Source of the DNA: Mesorhizobium loti
GTDB lineage: Bacteria; Pseudomonadota; Alphaproteobacteria; Rhizobiales; Rhizobiaceae
NCBI RefSeq assembly: GCF_001510895.1
Contig: NZ_LPWA01000153.1
Coordinates: 1-64,000 of the forward strand
DNA length: 64,000 nucleotides
Reading direction: 5' to 3'
A model generated the notes under the pieces. That model was given only the letters and a program-made list of their open reading frames with translations. It did no database searches and was not told the DNA's origin. Positions 53,519 to 62,616 of this stretch are shown here, piece after piece. Each line of letters opens with the position of its first letter. Within the stretch, counting starts at the first letter, position 1. Made by a program: the position numbers and the translations under genes.

Positions 53519-53589
53519 GCGTGATCGTCGTCCACGCCCTGCTGATCGCGCGGGCGTTCAGGCGAACTTGAAGGTGCGGGAAGGTTGGC

Positions 53590-53766
53590 GGGACAGCACC
53601 CCCCTCTGCCCTGCCGGGCATCTCCCCCGCAAGGGGGGAGATTGGCAGCTTCGGCTGCAGCGCTCTTCCTGCGACGTTGGCGATTTGCGAAAACAGAAAT
53701 GACATCCGATCTCCCCCCTTGCGGGGGAGATGTCCGGCAGGACAGAGGGGGGTGTGAAGGAACGCA
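53590..53766. repeat. Family B palindromic repeat
   Basis: A complete element: CACCCCCCTCTGCCCTGCCG left arm, GCAAGGGGGGAGATTGGCAG hairpin, core CGACGTTGGCGATTTGCGAA, second hairpin and GTCCGGCAGGACAGAGGGGG right arm. It sits between convergent genes and spans most of the gap. Confidence 0.9.
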
Positions 53767-53788
53767 ACGGCAGGTATCGGCAGCTGCT

Positions 53789-54382
53789 TTAGCGATCGCG
53801 AATAAAGCCTGCGAAGCTTTGAACCGCATCGCGCATCGGTTGCCTGCTCGCGGCCTCCGCCAAGATCGCCTCGACCTCCGGCGGCTTCTTGCCGAGCAGC
53901 GCGATCTCGAGCGGTGTGTCTTCGTAAAGCGCGAAGGACATGGTGCGCATGATCTCGGCGAGCGCGGCGCGGGCATAGAGCGAGCGGGGCGAGGCATGCA
54001 CCAGCATCGCCGGCTTGCCGACCGCCGCATCGCGCGACACCAGCCAGTCGAGCGCGTTCTTCATGCCGCCGGGCACGCCATGCGCATATTCCGGGCAGGA
54101 GACAATGATACCGTCGGCGCGGGTGACGGCGTCGATCAGGGAGGCAACTGAGCGCGGCGTGCGCTCGCCCTCGTCGTCGGGATTGAAGATCGGCAAGCGG
54201 CCGAGCCCGTCATAGATGGTGACGCGGCAATCCGCAGGCGCATTGGCGGCGAGCGCGGCGATCAGCGCCGAATTGGTCGAGGCGGCGCGCAGGCTGCCGG
54301 AGATGGCGAGGAGGTCAGCAAGGTCGGGAGCTCGGGCGAATCGAGCCCGAACCCTACCACATGGTCTGTCGGTAATCGTCAT
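53789..54382 (-). CDS. NAD(P)H-dependent FMN reductase family protein
   Basis: A 197-residue flavodoxin-like protein. The FMN phosphate loop is DLLAISGSLRAASTNSALIA and the isoalloxazine site is SCPEYAHGVPGGMKNALDWL. These are the signatures of the NADPH-dependent FMN/chromate/quinone reductase family. It acts in the cytosol. The start at 54382 overlaps the previous gene's stop by 29 bases; a start closer to LLAISGS would shorten it by about 20 residues, but no good start codon is present there. Confidence 0.88.
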   Translation of the reverse strand: MTITDRPCGRVRARFARAPDLADLLAISGSLRAASTNSALIAALAANAPADCRVTIYDGLGRLPIFNPDDEGERTPRSVASLIDAVTRADGIIVSCPEYAHGVPGGMKNALDWLVSRDAAVGKPAMLVHASPRSLYARAALAEIMRTMSFALYEDTPLEIALLGKKPPEVEAILAEAASRQPMRDAVQSFAGFIRDR

Positions 54383-54974
54383 CCAGCTCGCGGTCGATCT
54401 CGCCGGCGCTTTCGGAGAGCGCCAGCTGATCGCGGATGATCTGACCGAGCGTCGGTAGCGTCGCGCGGTCGTACCAGGTCTCCGGCTTCCACAGATCGGA
54501 GCGCATGAAGGCCTTGGCGCAGTGCATGTAGGCGGCCTTGACCGTCACCATGATGACGCTTTGCGGCTCCTTGCCGTCGACCGCCAGACGCTCGCGCAGG
54601 CCGGCATCGACGGTGATGCGGGCGTCGCCGTTGACGCGTAGCGTCTCGTTCATGCCGGGAATGAGGAAGAGCAGCCCGACCGACGGGTTGCGGACGATGT
54701 TTTCCAGCGTGTCCAGACGGTTGTTGCCGGGACGGTCGGGGATGGCGATGGTGCTGTTGTCGAGGATTGCAGTGAAGCCGGGCTTGTCGCCCTTCGGCGT
54801 CACATCGGCATTGCCGGCGCCGTCGGAGGAGCCGATCAGCACGAAGGGGCTCTTGCCGATGAAGGAGCGGCAGTGGCCGTCAAGCGCCTTGAGCTCCTTG
54901 CGGATCGAGCCGTCGGTCGGCCGGGGCGTCTTGTAGATTGTCCTCAGCTCGTCGCGCGTGGTGAGGAATTCCAT
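54354..54974 (-). CDS. FMN-dependent pyridoxamine 5'-phosphate oxidase family protein
   Basis: A 206-residue split-barrel flavin-binding protein: FIGKSPFVLIGSSDGAGNAD, KGDKPGFTAILDNSTIAIPD and RLDTLENIVRNPSVGLLFLI with MNETLRVNGDARIT. It resembles the MSMEG_1061 group rather than true PdxH. It may reduce or oxidise small substrates, or bind flavin/heme; the role is unknown. I chose the ATG at 54974 (MEFLTTRDELRTIYK). It overlaps the FMN reductase gene, so the two are co-transcribed and may share flavin chemistry. Confidence 0.88.
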   Translation of the reverse strand: MEFLTTRDELRTIYKTPRPTDGSIRKELKALDGHCRSFIGKSPFVLIGSSDGAGNADVTPKGDKPGFTAILDNSTIAIPDRPGNNRLDTLENIVRNPSVGLLFLIPGMNETLRVNGDARITVDAGLRERLAVDGKEPQSVIMVTVKAAYMHCAKAFMRSDLWKPETWYDRATLPTLGQIIRDQLALSESAGEIDRELDDDYRQTMW

Positions 54975-54993
54975 GCCGCCCCCTCTTTGGCTT

Positions 54994-55103
54994 GACGCAA
55001 TTTCCGGAGGGAAAGCCGTTAGACACTTTTCCTGGAATTGCTCTTCGTCTTCACGCAATTCCGGACGGAAAACCGCTATACACTTTTCCTGGAATTGCTC
55101 TCG
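54994..55103. repeat. Tandem pair of short family C repeats
   Basis: Copy 1 (54994-55043) has ACGCAATTTCCGGAGGGAAA and CACTTTTCCTGGAATTGCTC. Copy 2 (55053-55102) has ACGCAATTCCGGACGGAAAA and the same right arm. They are in the same orientation, separated by about 10 bases. Copy 2 overlaps the last codons of ispZ. Confidence 0.88.
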
Positions 55104-55750
55104 TTGTCCTCTTCCTTGGCTTTTTCCTCCAGCGAATGGCGCATGATCAGCGGCATCTGGCTGAAGGTGAACAGCAAGGTGATGGGAATCGTGCCCCAGA
55201 CCTTGAAATAAAGCCAGGTCGCTTCCGAGAAATTCCGCCACACGACCTCATTCAGCACGGCCAGGAACAGGAAGAAGAGCCCCCACCGAAAGGTCAGCTT
55301 GCGCCAGCCTTCCGCGTCGAGCTGGAAGGCTGAATCGAAGACGTAGCCGAGCAGCGACCTGCCGAAGGCCAGCCCGCCGAGCAACGCGACGCCGAACAGC
55401 GAATTGATGATCGTCGGTTTCATGAAGGCGAAAGTCTTGTCCTGCAGGTACAGCGCGAGCGCGCCGAACACGAACACGACGATCGCCGAGACCAGCGGCA
55501 TGAGCGGCAGGCTGCGCGTCAGCGCCCAGGAAGCGCTGAGCGACAAGGCCGTCGCGACCATGAAGAATGCGGTGGCGATCAGGATCGGTTCGCCGAGATG
55601 GGTGAGGACCGGGAATTTTTGGGCCAGCCATTCACCGCGGATGGTGGTGAAGAAGAACACCAGGCCGGGTCCGAGCTCGAGCAGGAACTTCAAGCCGGGA
55701 TTGAGCGGCTTGCGGCGCGGATCGGACGGGTCGCGTTCGATGATGTTCAT
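55076..55750 (-). CDS. ispZ: Inner membrane-spanning protein YciB / intracellular septation protein
   Basis: A 224-residue membrane protein with five or six hydrophobic helices; the family start is PLNPGLKFLLELGPGLVFFF and the later LNEVVWRNFSEATWLYFKVW is the YciB/IspZ hallmark. It helps envelope integrity and division-site synthesis. The last residues (ESNSRKSV) are encoded by a family C repeat, so the stop codon lies inside the repeat. It is next to ftsY as in other rhizobia. Confidence 0.92.
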   Translation of the reverse strand: MNIIERDPSDPRRKPLNPGLKFLLELGPGLVFFFTTIRGEWLAQKFPVLTHLGEPILIATAFFMVATALSLSASWALTRSLPLMPLVSAIVVFVFGALALYLQDKTFAFMKPTIINSLFGVALLGGLAFGRSLLGYVFDSAFQLDAEGWRKLTFRWGLFFLFLAVLNEVVWRNFSEATWLYFKVWGTIPITLLFTFSQMPLIMRHSLEEKAKEEDNESNSRKSV

Positions 55751-55826
55751 AAAAGTCCTTCTTGCGCATGATCTGGCCGAAAAGCAGGCGGCTTCGGCAG
55801 ATCACGCCTTTGTTCAGGCCACGTGG

Positions 55827-57694
55827 TCAAGCCACGCCGGCGATCGCCCTGGCGAATTCGCTGGCGGAAAAGGGTTCGAGATCGTCGACCTGCTCGCCGA
55901 CGCCGATGAAATAGACCGGCAATCTGTGCTTGGCGGCGATCGCCACCAGAATACCGCCGCGCGCCGTGCCGTCCAGCTTGGTCATCACCAAGCCGTTGAC
56001 GCCGGCGACGTTGCGGAAGATCTCGACCTGGTTGAGCGCATTCTGGCCGGTGGTGGCGTCGACCGTCTGCAGCACGGTGTGCGGCGCTTCCGGATCGAGC
56101 TTGCCGAGCACGCGCACGATCTTTTCCAATTCCGCCATCAGCTCGGTCTTGTTCTGCAGCCGCCCAGCCGTGTCGATGATCAGCACGTCGGAGCCCGCCT
56201 CCTTCGCCTTCTCGAAAGCATCATAGGCGAGGCCGGCCGCATCGGCGCCGAGCTTGGTGGCAATGACGGGCGATTTCGTGCGCTCGCCCCAGATTTTCAG
56301 CTGCTCGATCGCCGCGGCGCGGAAGGTATCGCCCGCCGCCAGCATCACCGAAAGCCCGCCTTCGGTCAGCTTGGCCGCCAGCTTGCCGATGGTTGTGGTC
56401 TTACCGGTGCCGTTGACGCCGACGACCAGGATGACATGCGGCTTGTGGCTGAGGTCGAGCTCGAGCGGCTTGGCGACCGGGGTCAGGACTTTTTCCACCT
56501 CCGCGGCCATGACGGCACGGACTTCCGTATCGGAGACATCCTTGCCGTAGCGGCTGGAGGCGAGCGAATCGGTCACGCGCAGCGCCGTCTCGACGCCGAG
56601 ATCGGCGCGGATCAGCACATCCTCCAGGTCCTGCAGCGTGTCCCCGTCCAGCTTGCGCTTGGTGAAGACGCCGGCGATGTTGCCGCTGAGCTCGCGCGAG
56701 GAACGGGCAAGCCCGTCGCGCATGCGCTGGAACCAGGAGCGCCTCGGCGCCGGCTCCGGCGCCTTCTGCGGCTCCGCCTTCGGTTCGACCTTCTTTGCGA
56801 CCGTCACTTTACCGGCGGAGGACGAAGGTTTCGGAGTGGGTTGCGGGACCGGCTGCGGCTCGGGCGCAACCTCGGCAGGGATCGGCTGTGTCTCGACCGG
56901 CGAAGGCTGGCGAATGGGTGGCGAGATCTCCGCCGATGAAGCTGGCTCCGCTGGCGCTAAATCCTGCGCAGGTTGGCGCCGCCCCTCACCCTTACCCTCT
57001 GCCCGTGAAGGACGAGGAGAGGGGGGCGTCGGCGTTGGAACTTCCTCCTTCTCCCCGTCACTATGCGGGAAGAAGGGGCCGGCAGGCGGATGAGGGGCAG
57101 CGCCGGCCTCCGAAGATGGCTGCGCAGAAGACGGACTCGACGGCGGGATTTCGGGAGGCGCCGGCGTCTCGGCCGGAACCTCGCTGGGCGGCGTCGGCAC
57201 TTCGACCGGCGCCGGTTCCGGCTGCCTCTCCGGTCGCGACGGCACGATATCCGGCTCGCTCGGCGCAGGTGGCGGCACTTCCTGCGGCTTCGGTTCGGGC
57301 TGAGGCTCCGGTTGGGCCGGCGGCACCGGCACTTCTTCCGGCGCCGGTTCGGGTGTCCCCGGAGCCGGTCGCGGTTCTTCTTCCGGCCCAGGCTCCGGCA
57401 GCGGTTCCGGCTCGGGGGGAATCGTCGGCTCTGGCGCAGGCGGAATGGCCGGAGCATGCTCGGGCTTTGGTTCTTCGGGCGCCGGCTGAGGCGTGGGTGC
57501 CGCCCCGACCGCGGGCGAGGGAACAGGCGCGGCTTCCGCGGCAGGCGGTGACTCCGGCGCAGCCTGCCCGCCTCCGGCTTCAGCGCCTCCAGCGCGTCCC
57601 ATTTGATCGGCGGCAAGGGTGCTGCCTCGTCGACGCGCTCCTCGACGACCTCTTTCCTGCCGAACGAAAATATCTTCTTGAAGAAACCAGCCAT
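55827..57694 (-). CDS. ftsY: Signal recognition particle receptor FtsY, frameshifted as assembled
   Basis: The ATG at 57694 begins MAGFFKKIFSFGRKEVVEER, the membrane-targeting start, and runs to WDALEALKPEAG. One base is missing near 57567 (GGG should be GGGG on the coding strand); the other frame then carries a very long Pro/Glu/Ala-rich A domain of about 280 residues. The NG domain follows: HVILVVGVNGTGKTTTIGKL, DTFRAAAIEQL, IIDTAGRLQNKTELM and TKLDGTARGG. The protein receives SRP at the membrane. The A domain contains a family A repeat translated in frame. Restored length is about 622. Confidence 0.93.
56980..57105. repeat. Family A repeat within the ftsY coding sequence
   Basis: GGCGCCGCCCCTCACCCTTA, then CTTCTCCCCGTCACTATGCG, GGAAGAAGGGGCCGGCAGGC and GGATGAGGGGCAGCGCC match the arms of family A. 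On the coding strand it is read as GAAPHPPAGPFFPHSDGEKE followed by a Pro/Thr-rich and basic stretch. It is open and in frame, inside the disordered A domain of FtsY. Confidence 0.82.
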
Positions 57695-57707
57695 ACGTCT
57701 CGCAGTC

Positions 57708-59006
57708 TCAGGCGGCTTGGGCGGCAAGCGGAGCCGCGATCAGACGGGCGCCGTCATGGCCGGTGACGACAGCTTCGACGATCTCTCCCGGCGCGCCAAT
57801 GTCTATCGCGGCAAGGGTAAAACCTTCGGTGCGGCCGAGGCCGTCGCGCTCGACCAGGATCGACTGGCGGGTGCCGGCAAGTGCCGTCAGGTGGTGCCGA
57901 TAGGCGGCCTCGCCGGCGGCACGCAGCCTGGCGGCGCGCTGCTTGACCACCTCGCGGCGGACCTGCGGCATGCGCGCGGCGGGCGTGCCTTCGCGCGGCG
58001 AAAACGGGAAGACGTGGAGATGCGTCAGGCCGCACTCCTCGACGATCCTTTCCGAATTCTCGAACATCGCCTCGGTCTCGGTCGGGAAACCGGCAATGAT
58101 GTCGGCGCCGAAGACGATGCCGGGACGCAGCTTGCGAACGTCCTCGCAGAAGCGGATCGACTGGTCGCGCAAATGCCGGCGCTTCATGCGCTTCAGGATC
58201 ATGTCGTCGCCCGACTGCAGCGACAGATGCAGATGCGGCATCAGCCTCGGCTCGGTGGCGATGGCATCGAGCAGGTCGTCGTCGGCCTCGATGGAATCGA
58301 TCGAGGACAGCCTGAGCCGCTTCACGTCGGGCACCTGGCGCAGGATGGTCTTCACCAGTTTGCCGAGTTTCGGGCTGCCCGGCAGGTCGGCGCCAAAGCT
58401 GGTCATGTCGACGCCAGTCAGCACGATCTCGGCATAGCCGTTGTTGCTGAGGCGCTTGACCTGCTCGACCACGGCGCCCATCGGCACCGAACGCGAATTG
58501 CCGCGGCCGTAAGGGATGATGCAGAAAGTGCAGCGATGGTCGCAGCCGTTTTGCACCTGCACGAAGGCGCGCGCCCGGCCCTCGATGGCGTCGACCATGT
58601 GGCTTGCCGTCTCGCGCACCGAAAAGATGTCGTTGACGCGCGCCTTCTCGGTGTCGTTGACGCCGAAATCGGGCAGCGCGCGGTAGGAGTTGGCTTTAAG
58701 CTTCTCCTCGTTGCCGAGGACGAGATCGACCTCGTCCATGGCGGCGAAATTCTGCGGCTCGGTCTGCGCGGCGCAGCCGGTGACGATGATGCGCGCCTCT
58801 GGGTTCTCGCGGCGGGCCTTGCGGATCGCCTGCTTGGCCTGGCGCACCGCTTCGGCGGTGACGGCGCAAGTGTTGAAGATGACGGCGCCGCCTTCCAGCG
58901 CACCGAGGCCGGCGCTTTCGGCCGAGCGGCGCATCACCTCGGACTCATAGGTGTTGAGGCGGCAGCCGAACGTGACGACGTCGACTCCTTTTTGAACGGC
59001 GGACAT
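57708..59006 (-). CDS. mtaB: tRNA (N6-threonylcarbamoyladenosine(37)-C2)-methylthiotransferase MtaB
   Basis: A 432-residue radical-SAM methylthiotransferase. The N-terminal cluster cysteines are C15, C47 and C78 (TFGCRLN, NTCAVT, VTGCAA); the radical-SAM cysteines are C155, C159 and C162 (NGCDHRCTFC). A TRAM-like C-terminus follows. It makes ms2t6A in tRNAs that read ANN codons. The ATG at 59006 overlaps the dapF stop by one base (TGATG), so translation is coupled. The dapF-mtaB-ftsY order is conserved in rhizobia. Confidence 0.95.
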   Translation of the reverse strand: MSAVQKGVDVVTFGCRLNTYESEVMRRSAESAGLGALEGGAVIFNTCAVTAEAVRQAKQAIRKARRENPEARIIVTGCAAQTEPQNFAAMDEVDLVLGNEEKLKANSYRALPDFGVNDTEKARVNDIFSVRETASHMVDAIEGRARAFVQVQNGCDHRCTFCIIPYGRGNSRSVPMGAVVEQVKRLSNNGYAEIVLTGVDMTSFGADLPGSPKLGKLVKTILRQVPDVKRLRLSSIDSIEADDDLLDAIATEPRLMPHLHLSLQSGDDMILKRMKRRHLRDQSIRFCEDVRKLRPGIVFGADIIAGFPTETEAMFENSERIVEECGLTHLHVFPFSPREGTPAARMPQVRREVVKQRAARLRAAGEAAYRHHLTALAGTRQSILVERDGLGRTEGFTLAAIDIGAPGEIVEAVVTGHDGARLIAAPLAAQAA

Positions 59007-59902
59007 CAGGCGGCGCTTTCCGTGTCGCGTGCCCAGGCGCCAGTCGAGGGGTCGAAGCTGCCGGAAAACTCCCATTCGGCTGCGCCCGTCAGGATGACGT
59101 GGTCGTCCTCGCGCCATTCGACATGCAACTCGCCGCCGCCAGGCGTGATCAGCGAGACGCTGCGGCCGGTGCGCTTGGTGCGGGCGGCCGCCACCACCGC
59201 GGCGCAAGCGGCCGAGCCGCAGGCCTTGGTGAGGCCGGCGCCGCGCTCCCAGGTGCGGATGATCATCGTCTGCGGCGACGTCACCTGCGCAATGGTGATG
59301 TTGGCGCGTTCGGGGAAAATCGGATGGTTTTCGAGCAGCGGGCCGAAGCGGTCGAGCTCGTAGGACCAGACGTCGCGATCGACCCAGAAGATGGCGTGCG
59401 GATTGCCCATCGACACGACCGAAGGCGAGTGCAGCACCGGCGCGTCGATCGGGCCGATCTGCAATTCGATCATGCGGGTGTCGCGGAACTCCTCGGCAAG
59501 CGGGATCTCCTGCCAGCCGAAGCGCGGCTTGCCCATGTCGACCGAGATCGAGCCGTCGGCATGTTCCTGAGCATTGAGGATGCCGGCGCGGGTCTCGAAG
59601 GTGAAGGTCTTCAGGCCGGTCTCGGCGGCTAAAGCCTGCACGACACAGCGTGTGCCGTTGCCGCAGGCCTGCGCACCGGTGCCGTCGGAATTCAGGATGT
59701 CGATGTAGTAGGCGGTGCCTGCCGTCCGGGCGTCATGGATCGCCATGATCTGGTCGAACTTCGTCGCGGCATCGGCGTTGAGCGCGATCGCCGCGGCTGC
59801 CGTCACCCTGTCGGCACGGCCGCGCATATCGGCAACGATGATCTCGTTGCCGATGCCATTCATCTTGGCGAAGGGGGCAGTGCCTGCCATCGATCCGGTC
59901 AT
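59006..59902 (-). CDS. dapF: Diaminopimelate epimerase
   Basis: A 298-residue enzyme converting LL- to meso-diaminopimelate for lysine and peptidoglycan. The two catalytic cysteines are in ACGNGTRC (C80) and KACGSAACAA. The N-terminal KMNGIGNEIIVADMRG block and GNPHAIFWVDRDV are also typical. It feeds from the same pathway as asd in this window. ATG codons at 59902 and 59890 are both possible starts. Confidence 0.95.
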   Translation of the reverse strand: MTGSMAGTAPFAKMNGIGNEIIVADMRGRADRVTAAAAIALNADAATKFDQIMAIHDARTAGTAYYIDILNSDGTGAQACGNGTRCVVQALAAETGLKTFTFETRAGILNAQEHADGSISVDMGKPRFGWQEIPLAEEFRDTRMIELQIGPIDAPVLHSPSVVSMGNPHAIFWVDRDVWSYELDRFGPLLENHPIFPERANITIAQVTSPQTMIIRTWERGAGLTKACGSAACAAVVAAARTKRTGRSVSLITPGGGELHVEWREDDHVILTGAAEWEFSGSFDPSTGAWARDTESAA

Positions 59903-59964
59903 TTCCGTGTCCGTTTGGCGCTATATGGCGGAAACGGGCAGCAATTACCAGTCCGGCGCGGGGT

Positions 59965-60126
59965 TCAGGTTACCGCGAAGACGCCGAGCACGATCAGCAG
60001 GAAGATGATGAGCACGATGCCGATCAGGATGCGGGCGCCCAGGGCGGCGGCACCGGCCAGCGCCGGCATGCCGAGCAGGCTCGCGGCCGCGGCGACAATC
60101 AGAAGGATTATGATCCATTTGATCAT
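59965..60126 (-). CDS. DUF1328 (UPF0391) small membrane protein
   Basis: A 53-residue very hydrophobic protein with two membrane helices (MIKWIIILLIVAAAASLLG and ILIGIVLIIFLLIVLGVFAV) and the central ALAGAAALGARI, matching UPF0391. Function is unknown; homologues are often stress induced. It sits upstream of dapF on the same strand. Confidence 0.9.
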   Translation of the reverse strand: MIKWIIILLIVAAAASLLGMPALAGAAALGARILIGIVLIIFLLIVLGVFAVT

Positions 60127-60198
60127 GGGACTGCTCCCTGCCGAATTGTGTCAAGGAAGCAACGCGGCTATGCGCCTCGGGTTCCGCTGCCTGGCGGG

Positions 60199-61209
60199 CT
60201 AGGCGGACGGCACTTCCCAGACCTCTCCCGGACGCATGGCGCGGAAACGCTCCGGCGAAACGCCTTCGGCCGCCAGCGCTTCGGCCAGCCTTTGCGCAGG
60301 CTCCTCGATCGGCTCGTCGGTGAGATGGAAGGTGCCCCAGTGGCAGCCGGCGGCGTGGGCGGCGTTGCACAGCTTCATGCCCTGCACGGCTTCTTCCGGA
60401 TTCTGGTGCTGCGGCGCCATGAACCAGCGCGGCTCGTAGGCGCCGATGGGCAGGATGGCGAGGCGAAAGCCGCCATGTTTTTCCGCCATCAGCCGGTAGT
60501 TGGTCCCGGCGTGGAAACCGGTGTCGCCGGCGAAATAGACCTTGCCGGCCGCCGTCTCGATAACGAAGCCCGCCCATAGCGCCATGCGGCGGTCGCGCCC
60601 GCCGCGCGCCGACCAGTGATGCACCGGCTCGATGTGGATCGCGCCGCCGCTGCCGACTTCGATCCTGTCGCCCCAGTCATGCGCGGACATTCGCATGCCG
60701 GGGACGGCAGAGCCGACGATGGCGTCGTTGCCGAGCGGCGTGACCAGGAGCGGATCATGGCTCTGCTTCAGCCGCTTGAGCGTGGCGAGGTCGAGATGGT
60801 CGTAGTGGTTGTGGCTGAGGAGCACCAGATCGATCGACGGCAGGTCGGCAAAGGCGATCCCCGGCGGATTGACCCGCTTCGGACCGACGAAGGCGAAAGG
60901 CGAGGCGCGCTCCGACCAGACCGGATCGGTCAGGATGTTCAGCCCTGCGATCTGAATGAGCAGCGAGGCGTGGCCGACCATGGTGAGCCGCAGCGCCGTG
61001 CCTTCGACCCTCTTGTCGGGTTTTGCTTGGCGGTAAGGGCTTGGAAAAGCCGCCGGCCATTTTGAGCGGCTACCGCTCAACTGCCATCTTAAGAGATCGA
61101 TGAAACGCCCCGGCGGCTTGCCGTCGGGATTGAAAAAGAAGGTGCCGTCGAAATGGTCGTTGGGCGGACCGCTGTAATAGCGGTTGGCGGTCCTCTTTCC
61201 CGCAGCCAT
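60199..61209 (-). CDS. MBL-fold metal-dependent hydrolase (NAPE-PLD-like)
   Basis: A 336-residue protein. The N-terminus has YYSGPPNDHFDGTFFFNPDG, typical of the NAPE-PLD-like group. The metal-binding motif is SHNHYDHLDLATLKRL, with later metal ligands in PVHHWSARG, FAGDTGFH and GTFHLTDEP. It would bind two metals and hydrolyse a phospholipid-like or other ester. The start at 61209 (MAAGKRTANR) fits the family. Confidence 0.9.
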   Translation of the reverse strand: MAAGKRTANRYYSGPPNDHFDGTFFFNPDGKPPGRFIDLLRWQLSGSRSKWPAAFPSPYRQAKPDKRVEGTALRLTMVGHASLLIQIAGLNILTDPVWSERASPFAFVGPKRVNPPGIAFADLPSIDLVLLSHNHYDHLDLATLKRLKQSHDPLLVTPLGNDAIVGSAVPGMRMSAHDWGDRIEVGSGGAIHIEPVHHWSARGGRDRRMALWAGFVIETAAGKVYFAGDTGFHAGTNYRLMAEKHGGFRLAILPIGAYEPRWFMAPQHQNPEEAVQGMKLCNAAHAAGCHWGTFHLTDEPIEEPAQRLAEALAAEGVSPERFRAMRPGEVWEVPSA

Positions 61210-61344
61210 TTCCTACCGCCCGTTCCGTTTCGTTTTCCTGAAATAGGAACGCGGCCGCCTGGCGCAAGCATTTTTGCCTGCGAATGCCAAGGGCGGCGGG
61301 ATCGCTTCGGTTAGAATCGCTTCTTGGTGCAGCGAGGTGGTCAA

Positions 61345-61785
61345 TTGAAAAAACGAACCAAGACACCGTGGATGAAGGCCGAGGACTTCGGCCGCTCACT
61401 GCCGCTCGGACTGGGCGTCAACCTTTTGGTCACCGACATGGCGGCGATGGAGGCCTTCTGCCGCGACGTGCTCGGCGCTCAGATCATCTATGCCGACGAG
61501 GACTTCGCGGCGATCGAGCTGCTGGGCTCGGTCTTCATGCTGCATGCCGACCACAGCTTTCTCGACAATCCGATGACGGGCGTGATTGCCGGTGCCGAGA
61601 CGCGCGGCGCCGGCATCGAGCTGCGCCTCTACGGCGCCGACCCGGACGCGGTCGAGAAAAAGGCGGCCGCGCTCGGCCACATCGTGCTGGCCGGCTCGAT
61701 CGACAAGCCGCATGGCCTGCGCGAATGCTACATCGTCGGACCGGATGGTTATGTCTTCGTGCCTAGCGCGCGGCTGCAAGCCTGA
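61345..61785 (+). CDS. VOC family protein
   Basis: A protein of about 146 residues with VOC repeats: LGLGVNLLVTDMAAMEAFCR and DEDFAAIELLGSVFMLHADH in the first half, GIELRLYGADPDAVEKKAAA and ECYIVGPDGYVFVPS in the second. The start is not certain: TTG at 61345 has GAGGTGG upstream, GTG at 61324 is further out, and ATG at 61372 (MKAEDFGRSLP) matches the conserved part best but lacks a clear ribosome site. The reaction is unknown. Confidence 0.85.
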   Translation: MKKRTKTPWMKAEDFGRSLPLGLGVNLLVTDMAAMEAFCRDVLGAQIIYADEDFAAIELLGSVFMLHADHSFLDNPMTGVIAGAETRGAGIELRLYGADPDAVEKKAAALGHIVLAGSIDKPHGLRECYIVGPDGYVFVPSARLQA

Positions 61786-61974
61786 AATTTCAATAAGTTA
61801 TGCCTCAGTCTCGCGGCGTGGCCAGGGCGACTGACGGCTTGCGATAAATTTGCAACACCGGCCCCGAAAACCCTATTTTAACCATATCGGGTTGAAATTC
61901 TGCCACCTTCGCCATCTTGGTGAAGCAGGTATTTACGCGGACGGCGCCCCCCACCGGATCCGACGGAGGTTGGA

Positions 61975-62532
61975 ATGACTTTTTCAAAGACTCGCCCCTT
62001 TTCGAAAACGGGCCTTTTGGCCATATCGTTGGCCGCGCTCGTTGCGAGCGGCTGCTCAACCTCGCGCTTCTCGTCGATGGACGACCAGCAGCCGGCGCCG
62101 CTCACGCCGGCGCCGTCCGGCACGGTGACGCAAAACCAGCTGCCGCCGCCGGCCGCCCCGGGCACCACCGATCCGTCGCAATTCCCGACCGCGCCGAAGA
62201 ACACGCAGGTGGCCTCGCTGCCGCCGGACGGCACGGCGCCCGCCGGCGCCACCGATCTCACAGCGGCCAATGTCGCCGGCGTCTGGAACGCCAGCGTCTC
62301 CGGCCAGAGCTGCAAGGTGGCGACGCCGCAGACCAAGTTCGGCGCCGGCTATCGCGCCGGACCGCTGCATTGCCCGGCGCCGATCGACGGCATCAAGTCG
62401 TGGAACGTCGCCGGCAAGCAGCTGACGCTCTATGACGAAAATGGCGGCACGCTGGCCAGGCTCTATTCCTCCGGCGGCGAAAAGTTCGACGGCCAGACTT
62501 CCAACGGCCAGGCAATCTCGCTTACAAGGTAA
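61975..62532 (+). CDS. Outer-membrane lipoprotein with Inh/Omp19-type protease inhibitor domain
   Basis: A 185-residue lipoprotein. The lipobox is LVASGC (lipidated cysteine at about residue 27). A Pro/Ala-rich linker runs to about 90. The C-terminal domain (LTAANVAGVWNASVSGQSCK, CPAPIDGIKSWNVAGKQLTL, DENGGTLARLYSSGGEKFDG) has the two-Cys Inh fold of Brucella Omp19 and AprI inhibitors. It probably shields outer-membrane material from proteases. GGAGG precedes the ATG. Confidence 0.88.
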   Translation: MTFSKTRPFSKTGLLAISLAALVASGCSTSRFSSMDDQQPAPLTPAPSGTVTQNQLPPPAAPGTTDPSQFPTAPKNTQVASLPPDGTAPAGATDLTAANVAGVWNASVSGQSCKVATPQTKFGAGYRAGPLHCPAPIDGIKSWNVAGKQLTLYDENGGTLARLYSSGGEKFDGQTSNGQAISLTR

Positions 62533-62554
62533 AGCGGACCCTTCCTATTGATTT

Positions 62555-62602
62555 TACGCAATTCCGGACGGAGAGCTCCCCGAACACTCCGGAATTGCTC
62601 GA
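62555..62602. repeat. Family C repeat, variant loop
   Basis: TTACGCAATTCCGGACGGAG with CACTCCGGAATTGCTCGAG: the arms are longer and better paired than in other copies, while the loop is changed (AGCTCCCCGAA). It lies 15 bases before the zapE start, so it is in that gene's leader. Confidence 0.8.
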
Positions 62603-62616
62603 GAACGACGTGACCT

